From the NCBI GenBank assembly GCA_016929205.1, contig JAFGJF010000234.1, positions 1-11,455 of the forward strand: 11,455 bases of DNA. The letters run 5' to 3'. The notes beneath the pieces are model-generated. The model searched no databases, had not been told where the DNA came from, and was given only the letters and a program-made list of their open reading frames with translations. Position 1 is the stretch's first letter. Every line of letters starts with the position of its first letter. Of this stretch, positions 6,172 through 11,455 are shown piece by piece. Origin of the DNA: Anaerolineae bacterium (GTDB taxonomy: Bacteria; Chloroflexota; Anaerolineae; JAFGEY01). Both the position numbers and the translations under genes were made by a program.

Positions 6172-6224
6172 GGTTCGGCGTGTGGAACGCGCTGGCAGAC
6201 CGGCGCGCGTCCACACCGCCAACC
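6172..6224. other. Second large hairpin in the 3' UTR of the giant gene
   Basis: The segments gtgtgg...acgcgc and gcgcgt...ccacac (6180-6192 with 6205-6216, one bulged A) form a GC-rich stem, with outer ggtt/aacc pairing (6172-6175 with 6221-6224). It lies between the stop codon at 6234 and the T-tailed terminator. It may protect the 3' end of the mRNA or, on the + strand, help stop the microprotein transcript. Confidence 0.5.
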
Positions 6225-6233
6225 GATTTCTGA

Positions 6234-9200
6234 CTATTTGTGAATCTTGATCGACCCTCCGCCGAGCGCCGTCGTCTCGTTCGAGTCGTCAGGCTCACCC
6301 ATCTTGTTGTCATAGACAATCATGTCGCCGTTGTCCTTATCCCAGATCTTGATCCGGAACCCGTCCGTGTCGCCGCCACCGGATAAATCGCTGTCGGTAG
6401 CGGTAATCATAAAGCCATAGTTGCCGCCACCGTTGATCGTTCCGACACCCTTGAACTTGGCGTGCGCCCCGGCGACGACCAGCCAATCGTAGCTGCTAGA
6501 GTCGAAATTGAGGTTGCCAGCCTTGAACCTGAATTGAGTTTGGCCAGTGGGCACACTGGTTCCCTTTGCGTATCTGGAAACAAAGCCAAAGTGAGCCATG
6601 CCGATCGTGCTTTCATCACACCACGCCAACAAGCAGGCGCCCTCGGGCGACATGATCCACCCACCGCCGGTGACAAAGCCGCCCTCTGAGTCATAGATAA
6701 CGATAAACTCGTACACAACCGTGGCCGAGCCGTCGTCGTCGTCGGTCACGGTCACCGTCACCGCATAGACACCGGGCAAGGTGTAGACGTGGCTTGTTGA
6801 CACCGGACTACCTGCGTTGGGTTGGGTGTCGCTGCGATTGTCGCCCCAGTTCCAGGCAACCTCGTGTGTATCAGCGATCCCAGGATCGCTGAACGTGACC
6901 GTGACACTGACAGCAGCCTGATTGCTGATGTCTACCGGGTCGATAGGGGCGGTGACAGCATCTATCGTTGGTGCGACGTTGTCGACAACAAGATCAAAGA
7001 TGATTTCACGGCTGCCACCCGTGCCTTCGGCGATAATGGTCACCGTTTGGCTCTGAACGGGGCCATCGTTGGTCAGAAAGGCCCAATTCCAGGTACCGTC
7101 GCCATTGTCAGTAACGATGCCCACCGACGCGGCGAGCGTCACCGCATCGCCTTCGGGGTCGCTGTAGGTCCCTGTGTTGGACGCCCATTCGCCCTCACTC
7201 ACGATGATGGGATCGTCGTCAACCGCCAACATCGGCCGCGCGTTGAGCGGGTCGGGATCGTCGCCGTCCAACAGACCGTCGTTGTCGTCGTCATCGTCGA
7301 TGCAATCAGGCGTGCCATCGCCATCCGTATCGGTATCCGGCATGCCGCAGCCACAGATGCCAGGCTCGATCTTGTCAGGATCGAGGGGACACTGGTCGAT
7401 GCAGTCAGGCGTGCCGTCCAGGTCCGTATCGGTGTCCGGCGTGCCGCAGCCGCAGATGCCAGGCTCGATCTTGTCAGGATCGAGGGGGCACTGGTCGATG
7501 CAGTCAGGTGTGCCGTCGCCATCTGTATCGGTATCCGGCTTGCCGCAGCCGCAGATGCCAGGCTCGATCTTGTCAGGATCGAGGGGGCACTGGTCGATGC
7601 AGTCTGGCGTGCCGTCCAGGTCCGTGTCGGTATCCGCCGTACCACAGCCGCAGACGCCCGGCTCGATCTTGTCAGGATCCAAGGGACACAAGTCGCCGGC
7701 ATTGCAGATGCCGTCGCCATCATCGTCGGGACCGTCGTTGCCCGGGTCATTGTCGGGCAACGGGCCCAGGTCATCGGTGCCGACCGAGCAATCATCGCAG
7801 CCATCGCCATCCGCATCCTGACAGAGGTCCGGATCGAACGAGGCGCTATCGTCCACGTCGTTCACGCCGTCGTTGTCATCGTCGGGATCTGCATTGTCGC
7901 CGGTGCCGTCACCGTCGTTATCGGCCCATTCGGTCTCATCCAGAGGGAAGGCATCTAGATCGTCGTTGTACCCATCATCGTCGTCATCCCCGTCACAGGC
8001 ATCGCCCAGTCCGTCAATGTCATAGTCCTCCTGGCCGGCATTCGGTACGTTAACACAGTTGTCAACGTCGTCGTTGACCCCATCTCCGTCACTATCGGCT
8101 ACCAACACCACGATCTCGGTCGCATACGCATTATAGCCACCATCCTTGTCAATGATCCGCGCCGCGACCGCGACAATGCCCGGATCGACCAAGTAGCTAG
8201 ATGGAATGACAATCGAATCCTCGTCGACCGAACCGGCATAACTGCCGTCGCCCAGGTCGAACGTGCCATCGTTGTTGAAATCATACGCATAGTGCAAGCC
8301 TGCAGCCGTATCAGCAGCCGAAGGGTCAGCTTGATTGCTAAAACTGACCGTCACCGTCGTATCCTCGACCACAGGACCGTCGTTGTCCAGATCGGCCGTT
8401 GGCGCCACATTGTTCACAACCAACACGAACATCGTCAAACTGGTTGTCCCATCATTGTCGGTAGCCGTGATCATCACGGTTTGACTCTCACCCGGACCAT
8501 CTGTGCTGTCAAAATGCCAGTTCCACGTGCCGTTCCGTGTGCCCACCTGCTGCACCGTCCCGACCGAGGCCGCCACCACGACGACATCTCCCTCATCCAC
8601 GTCGGCAAAGGTGCCTGTATTGATGGCTGGCTGGCCCTCATTCGTCATCACCGCAGCATTGTCTACGGTCACTGCCGGCACATCATCAATCGCCTGAACC
8701 GTGATCGTGACCATGGCTTCGTTACTGTCAACGGTACCGTCGTTGGCGACATAGGTAAACAAGTCGGTGCCAAAAAAGTCCTGATCGGGCGTGTAGGTAA
8801 AGGAACCATCCGCGCTCAAGACCAGCGTGCCGTGGTCGACATCGTCAATCAGGATCGCTGTCAAAGGATCGCCATCTATATCAGTGTCATTGTAAAGCAC
8901 ACCACTGGGTTCTGCGGCGGGCGCTCCCACCAATTGAGCGTACACAGTATAGGGCGAACTGCTCGTATGCCAGGTAACCAAATAGTTAGTGCCGTCATAG
9001 GCCACCTCGGCATTTCGTTGAGTGGTAGATGCCCTCGAGAGATCAATGCCTGTGGGATCGAGCACAGTGCCATCCGAAGCAATCCGTGCTCCTCGAGTGC
9101 CCTGAGCACTCCAAGCAACCAGCCACTCCACACCACCAAAGGTGACTTGTACACGTCCAGCACCAGCGTCGGAAGCGACAAGAATGCCACCACTATCCGG

Positions 9201-11267
9201 TGGACCATCCACAAGAACACCGGCCTCGGACACGCGAGCGCCGTATACGTCATACGGCACGCCATTGCGACCATCTCCAAAGACCACCAGAAAGTTATCG
9301 CCATCAAAAGCGATACCCGCTTGCCGGGTGCCCTGTAATCCGGGCGCCGTGCAGATCGCCGTCGGTAAAGATACACCACCCGCCGGCGTGACCACTGCAC
9401 CATAGATGTCGAATTCGCCTGCACCGGGCGTCGAATCATTCAACCAAGTGACCAGATAGTTCGATGAACCAAAGGCAACTGTTGGGTAGAATTGATGTCC
9501 CTCAGCCGGACTGATCATAAAGTTCGATCCGTCCAGGCCTGCGCTTCCGCTTCCATCCAGGGCAACCAATTGGCCGTGAATGTCACCATAGTTTGTAGCC
9601 GAGTTGCTTGTATCGACCCAAGCCACGAGAAAGCCGGCGCCATCAGAAGCAATGCCCGGTCCGATATTGGTGACATCCCCTGATGGCGATGACAAAATCA
9701 GTTCCGCCCCCAGCAACTGCCCATCGGAAGCCACGACCCGCCCTCTGATCGTGTCAATGTAGTTCAGGTACCAAACAACCAGGTAGTGAGTGCCATTAAA
9801 CGCCACTGCAGGATCATACTCGGGACGCGTATTGTGACCGATTAGGAATGGCGCTCCCGATAACACTCCCGAGGTATCCACAAACTGGCCATAAATATCG
9901 TTGTAATAGGTAATGGTATCGGTTGCCTCCGACCACACCACCAGATAGCGGGTGCCGTCAAAGGCCACTGAAGCCGGCCCATAAGCAGCATTCCCCGCCG
10001 GAATGTGTAAATCATTATCAAGAAGCCGTTCCAGCACTGGCAAAGGAGCCAGCACTGGCACATTCAGGCTACTGTCTTCACCCACGCTGTAGGCATCGTC
10101 GACAGCAACGGGAGCCACATTCGGCGGCGGTTCGAACTCGAACGCGCCGATGTCACACGCGACTCCCTGCGGCCGCGTTACGCCACGCTGATCTGAGGCC
10201 GGGGGCGGACAGCCAACCGCGGCGTCAATGGCATTGCTGCCCGGCAATAGTGCGTGGGTCCACGTCGCGCCACCATTGTCCGCAAGTGTGAGATCGAGGC
10301 TAGTAACACCGCCCGTGCCGCACGGCGCATCGGCGAGATTATTGGTCACATTGTATTCGCCCCACTCGGTGCAGTCGCCGCCGGTGCTGTCGGCAATGAT
10401 ACTGTTGGCCATAGCCAGTCCAGAACCGTTATAGATGCCACCGCCCAGACCTGCTACATTCCCCACAAGTGTGCTAAACGAGATATTGGTCATCACCCCG
10501 CTGTAGACGCCGCCGCCGTTGGCGCGCGCCGAGTTGCCAGAGAGGGTGACGTTGACGATCTGCATCATTCCCTCATCATAGATGCCGCCACCATCGTTGG
10601 CATAGTTGCCTGAAAGGGTGCAGTTGGAGATCGAAGCCGTCTCATCTCCACTGAAAATGCCTCCGCCAAATCCACCGCACGAGTTGTCTGAAATCGCGCT
10701 GTTTTCAACAACCAGCGATCCCTGGCTAAAGATGCCGCCGCCATCCGTACCGCCGTTGCCCGAGATAGTAGTGTCGATGAAGGTGAGGGTGCCCAGCCAG
10801 TTCGAGACGCCACCTCCACTCCCGCCTGCCGAGTTATCGGCGATGAGGCTGTGGGTAATCGTAACCACACCACCATCGTTCAATATGCCACCACCACCGC
10901 CCATGCTGGCCATATTGTCGGAAATGGTACTGTCGATGACCGTTAAATCGCCGCCCAGGTTAGCGATGCCGCCGCCGCTGCGGTCGGCCTCATTGTCGTA
11001 AATTGTGCAGCCGCTGACCGTCAGTGTACCGCCTTCGTTGCGGATGCCGCCGCCGTAGCTCAGTATACCGGGCGCATACGCATAACCACCGATCATGGTC
11101 AGGTTTTCAAAGCTCACAGTCGCCCCGTCAGCTACCGCGAATACGCCATTGTTGGTGATTCCATAGCCACCACTGACGGTGATCACTTGGCCACCGTCGA
11201 TTGTTGTCGCGCCGGTTGTATCGTTCAAAACAGGCAACACGTTCAGCAGGTTAACGGTTCCGGTCAC
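6234..11267 (-). CDS. Giant modular surface/secreted-type protein with beta-helix, 7-repeat propeller, Ig/PKD and TSP3-like repeats; 5' end damaged
   Basis: This is the longest frame from a GTG at 11267 (1,677 residues), but homology-like sequence runs 35 codons further upstream. Domains in order are as follows. A right-handed beta-helix rich in GGGI-type turns covers about 1-310. A choice-of-anchor-Q-like end (THALLPGSNAIDAA...DQRGVTRPQG...DIGAFE) covers 331-377. The first strand of a cadherin/VCBS-like domain (VAVDDAYSVGEDSSLNVP) is at 387-404. Seven repeats of the type VAFDGTxYLVVW fall at about 434, 488, 539, 597, 652, 708 and 755. The rest of the cadherin-like domain (VLYNDTDIDGDPLT, FTYVANDG) covers 787-862. 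Ig-like and PKD-like domains cover 866-1056, Asp-rich TSP3-type calcium repeats 1057-1340, and further Ig/PKD-like domains 1347-1525. The C-terminal VTGGGW...YDWLVV...RIKIWD domain is at 1530-1677. The fold types imply an extracellular, calcium-stabilised protein. No signal peptide, sortase motif or C-terminal membrane anchor is visible. Enzymatic function is not evident. Confidence 0.85.
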   Translation of the reverse strand: MTGTVNLLNVLPVLNDTTGATTIDGGQVITVSGGYGITNNGVFAVADGATVSFENLTMIGGYAYAPGILSYGGGIRNEGGTLTVSGCTIYDNEADRSGGGIANLGGDLTVIDSTISDNMASMGGGGGILNDGGVVTITHSLIADNSAGGSGGGVSNWLGTLTFIDTTISGNGGTDGGGIFSQGSLVVENSAISDNSCGGFGGGIFSGDETASISNCTLSGNYANDGGGIYDEGMMQIVNVTLSGNSARANGGGVYSGVMTNISFSTLVGNVAGLGGGIYNGSGLAMANSIIADSTGGDCTEWGEYNVTNNLADAPCGTGGVTSLDLTLADNGGATWTHALLPGSNAIDAAVGCPPPASDQRGVTRPQGVACDIGAFEFEPPPNVAPVAVDDAYSVGEDSSLNVPVLAPLPVLERLLDNDLHIPAGNAAYGPASVAFDGTRYLVVWSEATDTITYYNDIYGQFVDTSGVLSGAPFLIGHNTRPEYDPAVAFNGTHYLVVWYLNYIDTIRGRVVASDGQLLGAELILSSPSGDVTNIGPGIASDGAGFLVAWVDTSNSATNYGDIHGQLVALDGSGSAGLDGSNFMISPAEGHQFYPTVAFGSSNYLVTWLNDSTPGAGEFDIYGAVVTPAGGVSLPTAICTAPGLQGTRQAGIAFDGDNFLVVFGDGRNGVPYDVYGARVSEAGVLVDGPPDSGGILVASDAGAGRVQVTFGGVEWLVAWSAQGTRGARIASDGTVLDPTGIDLSRASTTQRNAEVAYDGTNYLVTWHTSSSPYTVYAQLVGAPAAEPSGVLYNDTDIDGDPLTAILIDDVDHGTLVLSADGSFTYTPDQDFFGTDLFTYVANDGTVDSNEAMVTITVQAIDDVPAVTVDNAAVMTNEGQPAINTGTFADVDEGDVVVVAASVGTVQQVGTRNGTWNWHFDSTDGPGESQTVMITATDNDGTTSLTMFVLVVNNVAPTADLDNDGPVVEDTTVTVSFSNQADPSAADTAAGLHYAYDFNNDGTFDLGDGSYAGSVDEDSIVIPSSYLVDPGIVAVAARIIDKDGGYNAYATEIVVLVADSDGDGVNDDVDNCVNVPNAGQEDYDIDGLGDACDGDDDDDGYNDDLDAFPLDETEWADNDGDGTGDNADPDDDNDGVNDVDDSASFDPDLCQDADGDGCDDCSVGTDDLGPLPDNDPGNDGPDDDGDGICNAGDLCPLDPDKIEPGVCGCGTADTDTDLDGTPDCIDQCPLDPDKIEPGICGCGKPDTDTDGDGTPDCIDQCPLDPDKIEPGICGCGTPDTDTDLDGTPDCIDQCPLDPDKIEPGICGCGMPDTDTDGDGTPDCIDDDDDNDGLLDGDDPDPLNARPMLAVDDDPIIVSEGEWASNTGTYSDPEGDAVTLAASVGIVTDNGDGTWNWAFLTNDGPVQSQTVTIIAEGTGGSREIIFDLVVDNVAPTIDAVTAPIDPVDISNQAAVSVTVTFSDPGIADTHEVAWNWGDNRSDTQPNAGSPVSTSHVYTLPGVYAVTVTVTDDDDGSATVVYEFIVIYDSEGGFVTGGGWIMSPEGACLLAWCDESTIGMAHFGFVSRYAKGTSVPTGQTQFRFKAGNLNFDSSSYDWLVVAGAHAKFKGVGTINGGGNYGFMITATDSDLSGGGDTDGFRIKIWDKDNGDMIVYDNKMGEPDDSNETTALGGGSIKIHK
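7293..7688 (-). repeat. Four tandem 99-bp repeats (33-residue Cys/Asp-rich units)
   Basis: Protein residues 1194-1325 hold four 33-residue units starting at C1194, C1227, C1260 and C1293. The pattern is CPLDPDKIEPGxCGCG, then DTDTDxDGTPDCID. Units 1 and 3 share an L at the variable position (TDTDLDG); units 2 and 4 share a G (TDTDGDG). The DNA of the pairs agrees (tccaggtccgt versus tcgccatc.gt), so the array probably arose by duplication of a 198-bp dimer. The units are of thrombospondin type 3 style, with calcium-binding Asp clusters and paired Cys. Confidence 0.85.
8910..10010 (-). other. Coding segment for a seven-repeat beta-propeller-like insert
   Basis: This encodes about residues 420-786 of the giant protein. 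Seven motifs of the form (V/I)AFDGxxYLV(V/A/T)W recur at intervals of 47-58 residues, which fits one four-stranded blade each and a seven-bladed propeller. Between motifs, segments such as DIYGQFVDTSG, DIHGQLVALDG and DVYGARVSEAG repeat in step. The insert interrupts a cadherin/VCBS-like domain whose first strand lies before it and whose NDTDIDGD core lies after it. Confidence 0.7.
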
Positions 11268-11372
11268 GGTAAAGCTGATCGTATCCGGCCCTGGGTTGGC
11301 GTTGGCGCAAAAGATTGCTTCACGCAGCGATCCAGGCCCATCATCGCCGAGTTGAATGACGACGGTTGGGTG
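11268..11372 (-). other. In-frame 5' extension of the giant gene without a start codon
   Basis: Reading on in the same frame upstream of the GTG gives 35 more codons, including GDDGPGSLREAIFCANANPG followed by PDTISFTV. This is the conserved SLREAI...AN...GxDTI.F entry motif that usually begins such beta-helix proteins shortly after a signal peptide. A TAA stop (11375-11373) closes the frame. No ATG, GTG or TTG lies between that stop and 11267, so normal translation of this conserved motif is not possible as the sequence stands. Confidence 0.8.
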
Positions 11373-11455
11373 TTATAGGCCACAATGTTTGATCGAAATG
11401 GAACAGATTCTGGTCAGATAAGATGATCGGGTTCTACAAGAGCACAGTCACTGGA
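11373..11455. other. Terminal stretch without a recognisable gene
   Basis: All three - strand frames carry a stop here: TGA and TAA in the giant gene's frame, and one TGA and one TAG in the other two. No signal-peptide-like segment, ribosome site or promoter could be recognised. A + strand reading also gives nothing of substance. Confidence 0.6.

Noticed and set aside
5962..6243. + strand 93-codon frame overlapping the microprotein gene
   Set aside because: It is in a different frame from the coiled-coil gene, has no ribosome site, runs through the hairpins and terminator, and has an Arg/Pro-rich low-complexity composition typical of a shadow.
7293..7688. CRISPR-like array
   Set aside because: The 99-bp units are continuous, in frame and code for Cys/Asp repeats; there are no spacers and no cas genes.
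6822..7958. Long + strand open frame (378 codons) antisense to the giant gene
   Set aside because: It lies opposite the Asp/Gly-rich repeats, where GAC/GAT/GGC codons read in reverse give Val/Ile/Ala-rich text without stops. Its repeats mirror the 99-bp units, and no ribosome site or known domain is seen.

Overview
The window looks like chromosome of a moderately GC-rich environmental bacterium. The best guess is Chloroflexota (Anaerolineae-like). This rests on a PreP-type M16C peptidase, a divergent Hfq/Sm-like protein, a bacterial deoxynucleoside kinase, a stand-alone prepilin peptidase, a very large secreted-type repeat protein, and heptamer-phased intergenic repeats. The assignment is an inference from gene content; no rRNA or other decisive marker is present.

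Layout. (1) 1-567, + strand: the C-terminal 188 codons of a P1B-type metal ATPase of the Zn/Cd/Pb type, cut by the window edge. (2) 568-672: a convergent intergenic gap with a strong hairpin terminator and a 7-bp-phased tandem repeat. (3) 673-4633, - strand: a probable operon in the order Hfq/Sm-like protein, deoxynucleoside kinase (GTG start, 8-bp gap), then after 131 bp a PreP-like M16C zinc peptidase. (4) 4634-4750: a compact divergent promoter region. (5) 4751-5794, + strand: prepilin peptidase followed 18 bp later by a 78-residue XRE-type HTH regulator. (6) 5795-6091: a consensus sigma70-type promoter with a perfect 16-bp palindrome in its spacer and -10 box. An identical palindrome lies just before the ribosome binding site of a 54-codon coiled-coil microprotein. 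(7) 6092-6233: a tail-to-tail gap with two hairpins, one followed by T7 on the - strand. (8) 6234-11372, - strand: one open frame of about 1,700 codons. It encodes a multidomain surface/secreted-type protein: beta-helix, choice-of-anchor-Q-like segment, seven-repeat propeller inserted in a cadherin/VCBS-like domain, Ig/PKD-like domains, thrombospondin-3-type Asp-rich repeats, and a conserved C-terminal VTGGGW domain. Its 5' end is damaged or missing. (9) 11373-11455: no gene; all three - strand frames are stopped.

How it may work together. The metal ATPase is independent of what follows. The Hfq-like/kinase/peptidase set is probably co-transcribed, but no shared pathway is evident. The most distinctive unit is the XRE regulator with its twin-operator promoter and coiled-coil microprotein, which looks like a small self-contained regulatory switch. 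The giant protein belongs to the family of modular extracellular proteins common in environmental bacteria, but as it stands here it lacks a start codon and signal peptide upstream of its first recognisable motif.
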